Shown here one piece after another: positions 27,566-37,131 of a stretch of DNA of 64,000 nucleotides. The stretch lies in contig NZ_FOLG01000003.1 in assembly GCF_900112335.1 (NCBI RefSeq), positions 1 to 64,000 of the forward strand. Reading direction: 5' to 3'. Source of the DNA: Tropicimonas isoalkanivorans. Lineage in GTDB: Bacteria > Pseudomonadota > Alphaproteobacteria > Rhodobacterales > Rhodobacteraceae. The position numbers were made by a program, and so were the translations under genes. Below the pieces are notes generated by a model that had not been told where the DNA came from, did no database searches, and worked only from the letters and a program-made list of their open reading frames with translations. Within the stretch, counting starts at the first letter, position 1. Each line of letters starts with the position of its first letter.

Positions 27566-29065
27566 ATGGCCAAAGATCACGTCAGCGGCCCGGAAGACTA
27601 CGAGAGCCTGATCGAACAGGTCCTCGAAGCCTATCCCGCCAAAGCGAAGAAGAAGCGCGCGAAGCACCTTCAGGTGTCGCAGCCCGACCCCGAAGCGACG
27701 CCCGATCCCGAAACGGGCCACGCTTCCAAGTGCGACACGACCAAGTCCAACATCAAGTCGATCCCCGGCGTGATGACCGTCCGCGGCTGTGCCTACGCCG
27801 GCTCCAAGGGCGTGGTCTGGGGCCCGGTGAAGGACATGATCCACATCTCGCACGGGCCGGTCGGCTGCGGCCAGTATTCCTGGTCCCAGCGGCGGAACTA
27901 CTACATCGGCCAGACCGGCATCGACAGCTTCGTCACGATGCAGTTCACCACCGATTTCCAGGAAAAGGACATCGTCTTCGGCGGCGACAAGAAGCTGGGC
28001 AAGATGATTGACGAATTGGAGGAGTTGTTCCCGCTGTCCAAGGGCACCACGATCCAGTCCGAATGCCCGATCGGCCTTATCGGAGACGATATCGAGGCCG
28101 TGGCCCGCGCGAAGAACAAGGAACATGAAAAGACCATGGTCCCGGTTCGTTGCGAGGGCTTCCGCGGCGTGTCCCAGTCGCTCGGCCACCACATCGCCAA
28201 CGACGCCGTCCGCGACTGGGTGCTGGACAAGGGCGACGTGGACTACGAGCCCGGCCCCTACGACGTGAACATCATCGGCGACTACAACATCGGCGGCGAC
28301 GCGTGGTCTTCCCGCATCCTGCTGGAGGAGATCGGCCTCAACGTCGTCGGCAACTGGTCCGGCGATGCGACGCTTGCCGAAATGGAGCGTGCGCCGAAAG
28401 CCAAGCTGAACCTAATCCACTGCTACCGGTCGATGAACTACATCTGCCGCTACATGGAAGAGAAGCACGGCGTCGCCTGGATGGAGTACAACTTCTTCGG
28501 CCCCACTCAGATCGCCGCCTCCCTCCGCGCCATCGCCGCGAAGTTCGACGAGACGATCCAGGCCAATGCCGAAACGGTCATCGCCAAGTACCAGCCGCTG
28601 GTCGACGCGATCAACGCGAAGTACCGTCCGCGCCTCGAAGGCAAGTCGGTCATGCTCTATGTCGGCGGCCTGCGCCCGCGCCACGTCGTCACCGCCTATG
28701 ACGACCTGGGGATGAACGTGGTCGGCACCGGCTACGAGTTCGCCCATGGCGACGACTACAAGCGGACAGGCCACTACGTGAAGGACGGCACCCTCATCTA
28801 CGACGATGTCACCGGCTACGAGCTGGAGAAATTCATCGAGGGCATCCGGCCGGACCTCGTGGGTTCGGGCATCAAGGAGAAGTACCCGGTGCAGAAGATG
28901 GGCATCCCGTTCCGTCAGATGCACAGTTGGGACTACTCCGGCCCCTACCACGGCTACGACGGCTACGCGATTTTTGCCCGCGACATGGACCTGGCAATCA
29001 ACAACCCGGTCTGGGGCCTCTACGACGCGCCCTGGAAAGGGCCGGAAGCGATCGCCGCCGAATGA
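27566..29065 (+). CDS. nifD: Nitrogenase molybdenum-iron protein alpha chain NifD
   Basis: This 499-residue chain forms the active site of dinitrogenase. P-cluster ligands are Cys75, Cys101 and Cys167. FeMo-cofactor ligands are Cys286 (in [11 protein letters not shown]) and His453 (in [14 protein letters not shown]). The FeMo-type context excludes vanadium and iron-only forms, and no small delta subunit follows. The start at 27566 has AAGGAGCC upstream. The N-terminal 60 residues are slightly extended and Lys-rich compared with Azotobacter NifD. Confidence 0.99.
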   Translation: MAKDHVSGPEDYESLIEQVLEAYPAKAKKKRAKHLQVSQPDPEATPDPETGHASKCDTTKSNIKSIPGVMTVRGCAYAGSKGVVWGPVKDMIHISHGPVGCGQYSWSQRRNYYIGQTGIDSFVTMQFTTDFQEKDIVFGGDKKLGKMIDELEELFPLSKGTTIQSECPIGLIGDDIEAVARAKNKEHEKTMVPVRCEGFRGVSQSLGHHIANDAVRDWVLDKGDVDYEPGPYDVNIIGDYNIGGDAWSSRILLEEIGLNVVGNWSGDATLAEMERAPKAKLNLIHCYRSMNYICRYMEEKHGVAWMEYNFFGPTQIAASLRAIAAKFDETIQANAETVIAKYQPLVDAINAKYRPRLEGKSVMLYVGGLRPRHVVTAYDDLGMNVVGTGYEFAHGDDYKRTGHYVKDGTLIYDDVTGYELEKFIEGIRPDLVGSGIKEKYPVQKMGIPFRQMHSWDYSGPYHGYDGYAIFARDMDLAINNPVWGLYDAPWKGPEAIAAE

Positions 29066-29072
29066 GCCCGAG

Positions 29073-29110
29073 GGTGCGCGCCAGCGCGCACCTGCACCCC
29101 CCGCAGGGGG
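29073..29110 (+). other. Two adjacent hairpins between nifD and nifK
   Basis: GGTGCGCG at 29073-29080 pairs with CGCGCACC at 29085-29092; a second CCCC/GGGG stem follows at about 29098-29109. They sit in the 132-base nifD-nifK gap with no T-run, so processing or stability of the nifHDK mRNA is likelier than termination. Confidence 0.5.
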
Positions 29111-29197
29111 ATGGTTCCCTCGCCCCCTTGCGGTTTCCCCCTTTCCTCCCCCCCGGCGCGTCTCGGAATGCGGACGGCCAACAGAAGGATCTAAGCC

Positions 29198-30742
29198 ATG
29201 CCACAATCGGCAGACAAGGTACTCGACCACGCCCCCCTGTTCCGCGAGCCGGAATACCAGGAGATGCTTGAGAACAAGAAGCTCAAATTCGAGTGCGGAC
29301 ACCCCGACGAGCTGGTCAAGGAGATCGGCGACTGGAGCAAGTCCTGGGAATACCGCGAAAAGAACCTCGCCCGCGAAGCCGCCACGATCAACCCGGCCAA
29401 GGCGTGCCAGCCGCTCGGGGCCGTCTTCGCCTCCGCCGGCTACGAGAAGACCATGAGCTTCGTGCACGGCTCGCAAGGCTGCGTGGCCTACTACCGCTCG
29501 CACCTGAGCCGTCACTTCAAGGAGCCGGCCTCCTGCGTCTCCTCCTCCATGACCGAGGATGCGGCGGTCTTCGGCGGGCTGATCAACATGGTGGACGGTC
29601 TCGCCAACACCAAGGCGCTCTACGACCCCTCCATGATCGCAGTGTCCACGACCTGCATGGCCGAGGTCATCGGGGACGACCTGAACTCCTTCATTATCCA
29701 GGCCAAGGAAAAGGGATCGGTCGAGGCCGACTTCAACGTGCCCTACGCCCACACGCCCGCCTTCGTCGGGTCCCACGTGGACGGCTACGACAACATGCAA
29801 AAGGGCATCCTCAGCAATTTCTGGGACAAGGCCGAGACACGCGTCGCCAACGACAGCATCAACATCATTCCGGGCTTCGACGGCTTCGCCGTGGGCAACG
29901 TGCGCGAACTGAAGCGCGTTCTGGCCGAGATGGGGATCGGCGACTACACGATCCTGTCCGATGTCTCCGACGTCTACGACACGCCCTCCGACGGCGAATT
30001 CCGGATGTACTCCGGCGGCACCAAGATCGAAGACATCCCGAAAGCGCTCAATGCGAAAGCGACACTGTCCCTGCAACAGTACTGCACACCCAAGACACTG
30101 GCTTACTGCAAGGACAAGGGCCAGGAAACGGCGTCCTTCCATTACCCGATGGGCGTCAAGGGCACCGATGGGTTTCTGATGAAGCTGTCGGAACTGACCG
30201 GCAAGGAGATCCCGGAAAGCCTGCGGCTGGAGCGTGGTCGCCTGATCGACGCCATGGCCGACAGCCAAGCCTACCTGCACGGCAAGACCTACGCCATCTA
30301 CGGCGATCCGGACTTCGTCTACGCCATGGCGGCCTTCATCCTTGAGACCGGCGGCGAGCCGCGGCACTGCCTTGCCACCAACGGCTCCAAAGCCTGGGCC
30401 AAGCAGATGCAGGAACTTCTGGACAGCTCGCCCTTCGGCAAGGAGTGCCAGGTCTGGGCCGGCAAGGATCTGTGGCACATGCGCTCGTTCCTGAACACCG
30501 AGCCCGTGGACATCCTGATTGGCAGTTCCTACGGCAAGTACCTTGAACGCGACACCGGCACGCCGCTTCTGCGCCTCGCCTTCCCGATCTTCGACCGTCA
30601 CCATCACCACCGCTTCCCGACGATGTTCTATCAGGGCACGCTGACGGTTCTGGTGAAGATGCTGGACCTGATCTTCGACAAGCTCGACGACGATACGATC
30701 GATCCGGGCAAGACGGACTACTCGTTCGACCTGACACGCTAA
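29198..30742 (+). CDS. nifK: Nitrogenase molybdenum-iron protein beta chain NifK
   Basis: This 514-residue chain pairs with NifD and holds half of the P-cluster through Cys70 ([10 protein letters not shown]), Cys95 ([10 protein letters not shown]) and the Cys of [12 protein letters not shown] near 153. These are the same positions as in the classic enzymes. The gap to nifD is longer (132 bp) than usual inside nifHDK and carries two hairpins. A strong terminator ends the operon. Confidence 0.99.
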   Translation: MPQSADKVLDHAPLFREPEYQEMLENKKLKFECGHPDELVKEIGDWSKSWEYREKNLAREAATINPAKACQPLGAVFASAGYEKTMSFVHGSQGCVAYYRSHLSRHFKEPASCVSSSMTEDAAVFGGLINMVDGLANTKALYDPSMIAVSTTCMAEVIGDDLNSFIIQAKEKGSVEADFNVPYAHTPAFVGSHVDGYDNMQKGILSNFWDKAETRVANDSINIIPGFDGFAVGNVRELKRVLAEMGIGDYTILSDVSDVYDTPSDGEFRMYSGGTKIEDIPKALNAKATLSLQQYCTPKTLAYCKDKGQETASFHYPMGVKGTDGFLMKLSELTGKEIPESLRLERGRLIDAMADSQAYLHGKTYAIYGDPDFVYAMAAFILETGGEPRHCLATNGSKAWAKQMQELLDSSPFGKECQVWAGKDLWHMRSFLNTEPVDILIGSSYGKYLERDTGTPLLRLAFPIFDRHHHHRFPTMFYQGTLTVLVKMLDLIFDKLDDDTIDPGKTDYSFDLTR

Positions 30743-30790
30743 GCTCCCTGTCGCGTACCGGTTTCAAACGCCGGGTTCGCAAGCACCTTC

Positions 30791-30822
30791 GGCCGGCCGC
30801 TTTCCCGCGGCCGGCCTTTTTT
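30791..30822 (+). terminator. Intrinsic terminator of nifHDK
   Basis: GGCCGGCCGC at 30791-30800 and GCGGCCGGCC at 30807-30816 form a perfect 10-bp stem with loop TTTCCC, followed by six T. Confidence 0.95.
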
Positions 30823-31001
30823 GCGGCACGGCGATGCCGGAGCGGCCGTTTACTCATGGGCACGAGAGCGGAATTTCCAATTGGACCCTTAGTCTTACCC
30901 CGCCCCCCCGCATTGCATGTCCCCGTGCAGCGGCGTAAGCGGAGGGCGTATGCTGACTGTGACACCGGGCTCTCCGGCAACGCGCGCAACGGAGGTTGGC
31001 C

Positions 31002-31742
31002 TTGGAATTCTGGTTCGTGGCGGGTTTGGCGGCCTTTCTGATGGGGCTTTCCAAGGGTGGCGTGCCCATGCTCGCCATGCTCTCGGTGCCGCTCATGTCG
31101 CTGTTCATGGACCCGGCCATGGCGGCAGGCCTGTTGCTGCCGCTGTACATTGTGGCCGACTGGTACGCCGTCTATCTCTTCCGCAAGTCGTTTTCACTGA
31201 AGAACCTGAAGATCCTGCTGCCGGGCGCCGTCGCCGGCATCCTGATCGCGTTCTTTGCGGTCACGGTCGTGCCGCGCGACCTGATCAAGCTGGTGGTCGC
31301 CGGGATCGGCCTGTTCTACCTCGTGGACGCGTTCCGCACCCGTTACCTGAAGATCGAGCGGCCTGTGAAGCGTGCCGACGTGCCGCGCGGACTGTTCTGG
31401 GGGACGGTGGCCGGCTTCACCAGCTACATCTCCCACGCCGGCGGCCCGCCCTTTCAGGCCTACGTGTTGCCGCAGCGTCTGGACAAGATGACCTATCTCG
31501 GCACGACCACGATCTTCTTCTCCGTGGTGAACCTGCTGAAACTCCCCCCTTACGTCATCGCCGGGCAGATCACGTCGGAGAGCCTGTCCCACGCCGTGTG
31601 GGTGGCGCCTCTCGCGCTGGCCGGCGCATGGAGCGGCGCGAAGATCTCGCGGATCCTTCCGGAACGCGCGTTCTACCTGCTGGTGGAGGTCGCGCTTGGC
31701 GTCGTGTCGCTCAAGTTGCTCTACGAAGTGTTCTTTACCTGA
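31002..31742 (+). CDS. TauE/SafE family sulfite/anion exporter
   Basis: This 246-residue membrane protein has about eight predicted helices and the TauE/SafE signs GLSKGGVPMLA near the N-terminus and SHAGGPPFQAYVLPQ in the middle repeat. The family exports sulfite or organosulfur anions or moves small sulfur compounds. The start is read as TTG 31002, six bases after GGAGG at 30991-30995; TTG 30996 abuts that site and is less likely. It lies between the nifHDK terminator and the nifE promoter, with no sigma-54 element of its own that I can see. A role in sulfur supply for metalloclusters is speculation. Confidence 0.85.
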   Translation: MEFWFVAGLAAFLMGLSKGGVPMLAMLSVPLMSLFMDPAMAAGLLLPLYIVADWYAVYLFRKSFSLKNLKILLPGAVAGILIAFFAVTVVPRDLIKLVVAGIGLFYLVDAFRTRYLKIERPVKRADVPRGLFWGTVAGFTSYISHAGGPPFQAYVLPQRLDKMTYLGTTTIFFSVVNLLKLPPYVIAGQITSESLSHAVWVAPLALAGAWSGAKISRILPERAFYLLVEVALGVVSLKLLYEVFFT

Positions 31743-31765
31743 CTGCCGCCGGTGTCGGCCTGTCG

Positions 31766-31781
31766 TGTCGCATCCGCGACA
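31766..31781 (+). promoter_or_regulatory. NifA upstream activator site for nifEN
   Basis: TGT-CGCATCCGCG-ACA is an exact site with TGTCGC and GCGACA arms, 92 bp upstream of the nifE -24 element. Confidence 0.9.
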
Positions 31782-31873
31782 TTCGGTCTGACACGCCGAT
31801 TGGCTTTGGATCAACGAGTCTCTTACGCTAGTAATTTCAGTCGCTTAACGGCCTATTCCGGCGTCAGAACGCT

Positions 31874-31889
31874 TGGCACGCCCCTTGCT
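31874..31889 (+). promoter_or_regulatory. Sigma-54 promoter of nifENX operon
   Basis: TGGCAC-GCCCC-TTGCT matches the -24/-12 consensus exactly and lies 28 bases before the nifE start codon. Confidence 0.93.
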
Positions 31890-31917
31890 TTGCTTATGCA
31901 AAGCACAGGGAGTTCCC

Positions 31918-33483
31918 ATGGCCGACGCTCTCAAGTCCAAAATTGCCGACGTGTTCGACGAGCCCGCCTGCGGGACGAACCGCGGCAAGAGCGAGCACCA
32001 GCGGAAGAAGGGCTGCGCCAAACCGCTCACGCCGGGTGCCGCGGCGGGTGGATGTGCATTCGACGGCGCGAAGATCGCGCTGCAGCCTATTGTCGACGTT
32101 GCACACCTCGTCCACGCGCCTCTGGCCTGCGAGGGCAACGGCTGGGACAACCGCGGCGCGGCCTCGTCGGGCTCGGAGCTCTACCGCACAGGGTTCACCA
32201 CCGATCTGACCGAGCTCGACATCGTCATGGGCCACGGCGAAAAGAAGCTGTTCCGTGCCATACGCGAGGTGATCGAGCGCCACCACCCGCCGGCAGTCTT
32301 CGTCTACTCTACCTGCGTTCCAGCGCTGATCGGGGACGACATCGACGCCGTCTGTAAGGCCGCGGCGCAGAAATTCGGCACCCCCTGCATCCCGGTGAAC
32401 GCCCCCGGCTACGAAGGCTCCAAGAACCTCGGCAACAAGCTCGCCGGCGAGGCGCTTCTGGATCACGTCATTGGAACGATAGAACCTGAGGACTCAACGC
32501 CTTACGATGTAAACATCATCGGCGACTATAACTTGTCGGGCGAGCTCTGGCAGGTCAAGCCGCTGCTCGACCGGCTGGGCATCCGCATCCTTGGCTCCAT
32601 CACCGGCGATGCGCGATACCGGCAGGTCGCCATGGCGCACCGGGCGAAGGTGACAATGCTGGTATGCTCCAAGGCGCTCATAACCCTGGCGCGCAAGCTG
32701 GAGGAGCGTCACGGCATTCCGTTCTTCGAGGGGTCCTTTTACGGCATTACCGATACGTCGGAGGCGCTGCGCACGCTTTGCCGGACGTTGGTGGAGCGCG
32801 GCGCGGATGCGGAGTTGCTTGACCGCTGCGAGGCGCTCATCGCCGAGGAAGAAGCCAGGATCTGGGACGCGCTCGCCCCCTACCGCCCGAAAGTGGCCGG
32901 CCGCAAGGTGCTGCTCTACACCGGGGGGCACAAGTCTTGGTCCGTGGTTGCGGCGCTGCAGGAGTTGGGCATGGAGGTCATCGGCACCTCTGTCCGCAAG
33001 GCAACCGAGGAGGACAAGGAGCGCGTTACGGAGATCATGCAGACCGACGCGCACATGTTTGACAACATGGCGCCCAAGGACATGTACCGCCTGCTGAAGG
33101 ACGCCGGTGCCGATGTGCTGATGTCCGGCGGTCGCTCGCAGTTCGTGGCGTTGAAGGCAAAGGTGCCGTGGGTCGACGTGAATCAGGAAAAGCACGAACC
33201 CTATGCGGGTTACATGGGGATGCTCGACCTCGTTCGCGCCATCGACCGGGCGGTGAACAACCCGATGTGGGCGGATCTGCGCAGCCCGGCGCCATGGGAC
33301 GAGCCGCTACCGGACTTCGGCACCTACGTGCCGCCGCTGCGCGGCACCTGCCCGGTGACACATGCTTCTACGGAAGGAGCCGGGACCTCGCCGACCCGCG
33401 CCGCCACGGCGCGGTCCGAGGCGCCCGCGGAAAACGGGCTGACCGGGTTTGCCTCTTCACAGACCGATTTCGAGGACTGCTGA
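31918..33483 (+). CDS. nifE: FeMo-cofactor scaffold protein NifE
   Basis: This 521-residue NifD paralogue forms the NifEN scaffold on which the NifB product matures to FeMo-co. It has the N-terminal Cys region KKGCAKPLTPGAAAGGCAF, the CEGNGWDNRG segment, STCVPALIGDD and MSGGRSQFVALKAKVPWVDVN near the C-terminus. The last 60 or so residues are low-complexity and longer than in many NifE proteins. nifN starts two bases after its stop. An upstream frame begins inside the -24/-12 promoter and is excluded. Confidence 0.97.
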   Translation: MADALKSKIADVFDEPACGTNRGKSEHQRKKGCAKPLTPGAAAGGCAFDGAKIALQPIVDVAHLVHAPLACEGNGWDNRGAASSGSELYRTGFTTDLTELDIVMGHGEKKLFRAIREVIERHHPPAVFVYSTCVPALIGDDIDAVCKAAAQKFGTPCIPVNAPGYEGSKNLGNKLAGEALLDHVIGTIEPEDSTPYDVNIIGDYNLSGELWQVKPLLDRLGIRILGSITGDARYRQVAMAHRAKVTMLVCSKALITLARKLEERHGIPFFEGSFYGITDTSEALRTLCRTLVERGADAELLDRCEALIAEEEARIWDALAPYRPKVAGRKVLLYTGGHKSWSVVAALQELGMEVIGTSVRKATEEDKERVTEIMQTDAHMFDNMAPKDMYRLLKDAGADVLMSGGRSQFVALKAKVPWVDVNQEKHEPYAGYMGMLDLVRAIDRAVNNPMWADLRSPAPWDEPLPDFGTYVPPLRGTCPVTHASTEGAGTSPTRAATARSEAPAENGLTGFASSQTDFEDC

Positions 33484-33484
33484 C

Positions 33485-34876
33485 ATGGCCCGTATCACTC
33501 ATCCCAAGCGCGCGCTGTCCACCAACCCGCTGAAATCCTCCGCGCCCCTCGGCGCGGCGTTGGCCTACCTCGGAATCGAGGGCGCGGTGCCGCTTTTCCA
33601 CGGCTCCCAGGGCTGCACGGCATTCGCCATGGTCCACCTTGTGCGGCACTTCAAGGAGGCCGTGCCGCTGCAGACCACGGCGATGAACGAGGTTTCCACA
33701 ATCCTCGGCGGCGCCGAGCAGATCGAGGAAGCCATCGAGAACCTGCGGAAGAAGTCCAACCCGCGCTTCATCGGCATCGCCTCCACGGCGCTGACCGAGA
33801 CACGCGGCGAAGACGTCGTGGGCGAGTTGAAGGAGATCCTGGGCCGCCGCACGGATTTTGCGGGAACGGCGGTCGTCTATGCCTCCACGCCGGATTTCGC
33901 GGGGGGGCTGGAGGACGGATGGGCGAAGGCGGTGGAGGCGATTGTCGATTCCTTGGTCCCGGCCATCGACCCGGTGTTTCGCAAATCCGACCCGCGGCAG
34001 GTGAACCTGCTTTGCGGTTCCTACCTCACGCCGGCGGAAGTCGAGGAGCTGGTCCGGATGATCCGCGCCTTCGGCCTGGAACCCATCGTGCTGCCGGACA
34101 TTTCCACCTCGCTGGACGGTCACGTATCCGAGAACTGGAGCGGCACGTCGCTGGGCGGCACCCGGCTGGCCGACATAGAGCGGATGGTGGAAAGCGCCTT
34201 TACCCTGGCCGTCGGCGAGAGCATGCGCAGGGCGGCCAAGCTGATCGAGGACCGCGCCTTCGTCCCCTACCGCGTCTTCCACTCCGTCACGGGGCTCAAG
34301 CCGGTGGATGCCATTGTGCGAACCCTGATGGAGCTGGCTGCGCAGAATGACGCGCCGCCCTCCATCAAGCGCGACCGCGCCCGCCTGGTCGACGCCGCGC
34401 TCGACGCGCATTTTCATATTGGCGGTCTGAAAGTCGCCCTGGGCGCGGACCCGGACCTGCTGTTCGCGCTGTCAAACTGCCTGGCGGGGCTCGGCGCCGA
34501 AATTGTCACCGCTGTTACAACGACCACAGCCAACCCGGTTGCCGGGCGTGTGCCGGCGGCGGAGGTCCTGGTGGGCGATCTTGGGGACTTCGAGACGAGC
34601 GCCGCCTCAAACGGGGCGCAGATGCTTGTTACCCACGCCCACGGGCGCCACGCCGCCCATAATCTGCACCTCCCGCTCCTGCGCGCGGGTTTCCCGATCT
34701 TCGACCGCCTTGGCGCGCAGGACATTTGCCGCGTCGGGTATCGCGGCACGCGCGCCTTCCTTTACGAGGTCGCCAACATCGCCCAGGCCCAGCATCACCG
34801 CGCGTCTCCGACAGACTTCGGAGCCGCCCCCATCCCCGAGGAGTTCGACCATGTCCCGCAGATTGCGACTCATTGA
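33485..34876 (+). CDS. nifN: FeMo-cofactor scaffold protein NifN
   Basis: This 463-residue NifK paralogue is the beta-like half of NifEN. It shows STNPLKSSAPLGAALAYLG, the cluster Cys in FHGSQGCTAF and FPIFDRLGAQDICRVGYRG near the end. It begins one base after nifE and overlaps nifX by 26 bases, which points to coupled synthesis. Confidence 0.97.
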   Translation: MARITHPKRALSTNPLKSSAPLGAALAYLGIEGAVPLFHGSQGCTAFAMVHLVRHFKEAVPLQTTAMNEVSTILGGAEQIEEAIENLRKKSNPRFIGIASTALTETRGEDVVGELKEILGRRTDFAGTAVVYASTPDFAGGLEDGWAKAVEAIVDSLVPAIDPVFRKSDPRQVNLLCGSYLTPAEVEELVRMIRAFGLEPIVLPDISTSLDGHVSENWSGTSLGGTRLADIERMVESAFTLAVGESMRRAAKLIEDRAFVPYRVFHSVTGLKPVDAIVRTLMELAAQNDAPPSIKRDRARLVDAALDAHFHIGGLKVALGADPDLLFALSNCLAGLGAEIVTAVTTTTANPVAGRVPAAEVLVGDLGDFETSAASNGAQMLVTHAHGRHAAHNLHLPLLRAGFPIFDRLGAQDICRVGYRGTRAFLYEVANIAQAQHHRASPTDFGAAPIPEEFDHVPQIATH

Positions 34877-35339
34877 GACCGAGGCGCAGGCCAGCGCGGA
34901 GAAGCCCCTGCGCGTGGCCATCGCCACCAACGACCTCGAGAGCCTCAACGCCCACTTCGGATCGGCAAAGAAATTCGCCATCTATGACGTGACGAGCGGC
35001 GACGCGAGCTTCGTTGAGGCGATCGCCTTCGATGATGTCACCGCGCAATTGGGCAAACACGACGACATCGACGACAAAATCACACCCAAAGTCGAGGCGC
35101 TTGGGGGCTGCGCGCTCCTGTTCGCGCTCGCCATCGGCGGCCCCTCCGCCGCCAAGGTCGTGAAAGCTGGCATCCACCCGATCAAAAGAAAGGACCCCGA
35201 GCCGATCTCCGCCGTACTGGAGCAGGTGCAGACGATGCTGCAAGGCACCCCGCCTCCCTTCCTGCGCAAGATCCTCGGCCGGACCGGCACGCCGAGCTTC
35301 ATGGATGACGATTACGAGACCGAGGAATGTGCCCAATGA
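34851..35339 (+). CDS. nifX: FeMo-cofactor carrier protein NifX
   Basis: This 162-residue protein of the NifX/NafY dinitrogenase-iron-molybdenum fold binds NifB-co and the VK-cluster in transit to NifEN. Visible features are LRVAIATNDLESLNAHFGSAKKFAIYDV and GGCALLFALAIGGPSAAKVVKAG. The N-terminus overlaps the end of nifN. The stop overlaps the next start (ATGA). Confidence 0.94.
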   Translation: MSRRLRLIETEAQASAEKPLRVAIATNDLESLNAHFGSAKKFAIYDVTSGDASFVEAIAFDDVTAQLGKHDDIDDKITPKVEALGGCALLFALAIGGPSAAKVVKAGIHPIKRKDPEPISAVLEQVQTMLQGTPPPFLRKILGRTGTPSFMDDDYETEECAQ

Positions 35340-35806
35340 GCGAGATCGCCGAGGCCCCCCGCGGGGGCGAGATGACCGACAGCCCGTTTCTGAAGCAGCT
35401 CGCCGCGGTGATCCGGGCGGAGGACAGCTACGGCACCTGGGACGAGAAAAGCGACTCCGAGATCATGGCGGAATTCATCGTCACCCGCGAGGAACGGCGC
35501 GATATTCCGATCATCGGCGACCCGGACCCGGACGTCATGTGGCGGATCGGCAAGTTCTATGACGCCATCGGGTTGATGATCGAGAAGGACACCGGCTGCA
35601 TGGCCAGCCAAATGCAGAAGATGAGCCACGAGGGCTTCGGCCGCATCGTCCTGATCGCCGGCAAATTGGTGGTGGTGTCGAAGCACCTTCGCGACGTGCA
35701 CCGGTTCGGTTTCGAGACCTATGCCAAGCTGGCGGAGGCCGGCGAGAAGCTGGTCGCCGACGCCGTCGCGACGATCGAACAATTCCCCGACGCGGCGCGG
35801 GCGTGA
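35336..35806 (+). CDS. NifX-associated nitrogen fixation protein (DUF269)
   Basis: This 156-residue protein belongs to the family that almost always follows nifX. Landmarks are FLKQLAAVIRAEDSYGTWD, FIVTREERRDIPIIGDPDP and GFGRIVLIAGKLVVVSKHLRDVHRFGF. Its function is not established; a role in FeMo-co trafficking is suspected from context. It overlaps nifX by four bases, and its stop shares a base with the start of a 47-codon gene. Confidence 0.92.
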   Translation: MSEIAEAPRGGEMTDSPFLKQLAAVIRAEDSYGTWDEKSDSEIMAEFIVTREERRDIPIIGDPDPDVMWRIGKFYDAIGLMIEKDTGCMASQMQKMSHEGFGRIVLIAGKLVVVSKHLRDVHRFGFETYAKLAEAGEKLVADAVATIEQFPDAARA

Positions 35807-35949
35807 TGGTCCGGATCTCCCCCATTCACCGGCCGGCCCAAGCGCCCAAGCCTCTGCCGCCGCTGAAGCTGAAACCCGCAACCGGGCGCACCCCCGCCAG
35901 CCGGTGGCTGCGCACCGCCACCGTCAAACCGAAGAGGATCGAGGCATGA
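35806..35949 (+). CDS. Small basic proline-rich protein (47 residues), translationally coupled
   Basis: This short frame begins at TGATG, sharing the A of the preceding stop, and ends in ATGA shared with the next start. It thus fills exactly the space between two nif genes in phase with both junctions. The peptide has 9 Pro and 11 Lys or Arg against a single Glu, with one Trp (residue 34). It has no membrane segment. I do not recognise a family. The perfect couplings at both ends are the main evidence that it is translated; it may act as a spacer cistron, a basic docking peptide or a coupling device. Confidence 0.6.
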   Translation: MVRISPIHRPAQAPKPLPPLKLKPATGRTPASRWLRTATVKPKRIEA

Positions 35950-36152
35950 GCATCGAAGATCTGCAGGACAAGGTGAAGAAGCTCTCCATGCGGTCCACCA
36001 CCGCCAAGATGAATCTGCATGACCTGTCCGAGGAACTGCCGACCGATTGGGAAAAGATCCCGGAGGTGGCGCAGGAAACGTTCGAGGTCTTCAAGGCGTT
36101 GGCCGCCGCCCGCAAGGAGCTGAAAGCGGCCAAGAAGGCGGAGGGAGTCTGA
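35946..36152 (+). CDS. CCE_0567/Rop-like small metalloprotein of nif clusters
   Basis: This 68-residue helical-hairpin protein matches the Rop-like family typified by Cyanothece CCE_0567. It has SIEDLQDKVKKLSMRSTTAK, then MNLHDLSEELPTDWEKIPE and a Lys/Ala-rich second helix. Members are small four-helix-bundle dimers that bind metal and are coded next to nifX and fdxB. The exact role is not known. It is four bases from the preceding stop and four bases before fdxB. Confidence 0.87.
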   Translation: MSIEDLQDKVKKLSMRSTTAKMNLHDLSEELPTDWEKIPEVAQETFEVFKALAAARKELKAAKKAEGV

Positions 36153-36155
36153 GAC

Positions 36156-36452
36156 ATGCCGATGGTGGCCTATAACCGCGGCGGTGCGGAATACACGCCG
36201 GAATTCCTGATGTCGATCGACGGCACCAAGTGCATCGGCTGCGGCCGGTGCTACAAGGTGTGCGGACGGGACGTGATGACCCTGAAGGGCATCACGGACG
36301 AGGGCATGGTTGTCGATCTGGACGACGAGGAGTACGAGGACGACATCGAACGCCGGGTCATGGTGATGGCGAATGCCGACAACTGCATCGGTTGCGGCGC
36401 CTGCAACCGCGTTTGCCCGTCCGACTGTCAGACCCATGCTCCTCTCGATTGA
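36156..36452 (+). CDS. fdxB: Nif-specific ferredoxin III (FdxB)
   Basis: This 98-residue ferredoxin has two 4Fe-4S motifs, [16 protein letters not shown] and [15 protein letters not shown], separated by an acidic insert ([10 protein letters not shown]). This architecture is that of FdxB beside nifX and nifQ. It probably supplies electrons in cofactor maturation or to nitrogenase. It overlaps nifQ by 17 bases. Confidence 0.94.
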   Translation: MPMVAYNRGGAEYTPEFLMSIDGTKCIGCGRCYKVCGRDVMTLKGITDEGMVVDLDDEEYEDDIERRVMVMANADNCIGCGACNRVCPSDCQTHAPLD

Positions 36453-36984
36453 CTCGCTCTCGTCGGAAGCGCCGGACCCGCGTGCGCTGATCCGCTCGGA
36501 CCTTGCCTGTATCCTGTCCCATGCCCTGGATGAGCGCGAAGCCGGGCGCGGAACCCTGCCGGACCTGCTCGGCCTGTTGCCGGCACAACTTGCCGACCTG
36601 TCGGAAACCTGGTTTCCCGGTCTGATCCTGCCGGATCTGGACGCGCCCGACCCCGCGCGATTGCCCGACCAGGATGCAATCGCCCTGCTCCTGCTCTGGC
36701 GCGGCGGGCACGCCACCCCCGAAAGCCACTGGTTCGCGGCAATCATCGGCCGCCGGGCGATGGAGACGCGTCACCTGTGGGAGGATCTTGGCCTTCCCAG
36801 CCGACGGGCGCTCGGCCATTTGATCGACCGCCATTTCCCGCGCATTCACGCCGCGAACACACAGAATATGCGCTGGAAGAAGTTCTTCTACCGGCAGATC
36901 TGCTCGGATCAGGACTTCGCGCTGTGCCTGTCGCCGACCTGCGACGACTGCGCCGAACGCGCCGACTGCTTTGCGCCGGATTAA
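36436..36984 (+). CDS. nifQ: Molybdenum donor protein NifQ
   Basis: This 182-residue protein has the C-terminal NifQ signature C-x4-C-x2-C-x5-C ([15 protein letters not shown]). It carries an Fe-Mo-S cluster thought to hand molybdenum to NifEN/NifH. The helical middle part contains [12 protein letters not shown]. Start at 36436, inside fdxB. Confidence 0.94.
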   Translation: MLLSIDSLSSEAPDPRALIRSDLACILSHALDEREAGRGTLPDLLGLLPAQLADLSETWFPGLILPDLDAPDPARLPDQDAIALLLLWRGGHATPESHWFAAIIGRRAMETRHLWEDLGLPSRRALGHLIDRHFPRIHAANTQNMRWKKFFYRQICSDQDFALCLSPTCDDCAERADCFAPD

Positions 36985-37035
36985 GGCGACAGGGCTGCGC
37001 GGCCCGGCGGACCACTGGGTGGAGGGGCCGGAATT

Positions 37036-37066
37036 GGGTATTTTTACCAACAAGAAGACCTGTTGG
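37036..37066 (+). repeat. AT-rich inverted repeats between nifQ and the TPR-like gene
   Basis: GGTA-TTTT-TACC lies next to CCAACA (37047-37052), eight bases, TGTTGG (37061-37066). The base composition is markedly lower in GC than the surroundings. It could be an operator or an mRNA processing hairpin; it does not match the sigma-54 or NifA patterns. Confidence 0.4.
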
Positions 37067-37131
37067 CATCCCCGTCCTTGGCCGGGCTGCGTGCGTTCCG
37101 GTTATGCAAGGGGGATCGAGGCAGGCGCGGG

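Noticed and set aside
28412-30610. A 732-codon minus-strand frame over nifD and nifK
   Set aside because: Shadow of the nitrogenase genes, rich in Val, His and Gly with no recognisable motif.
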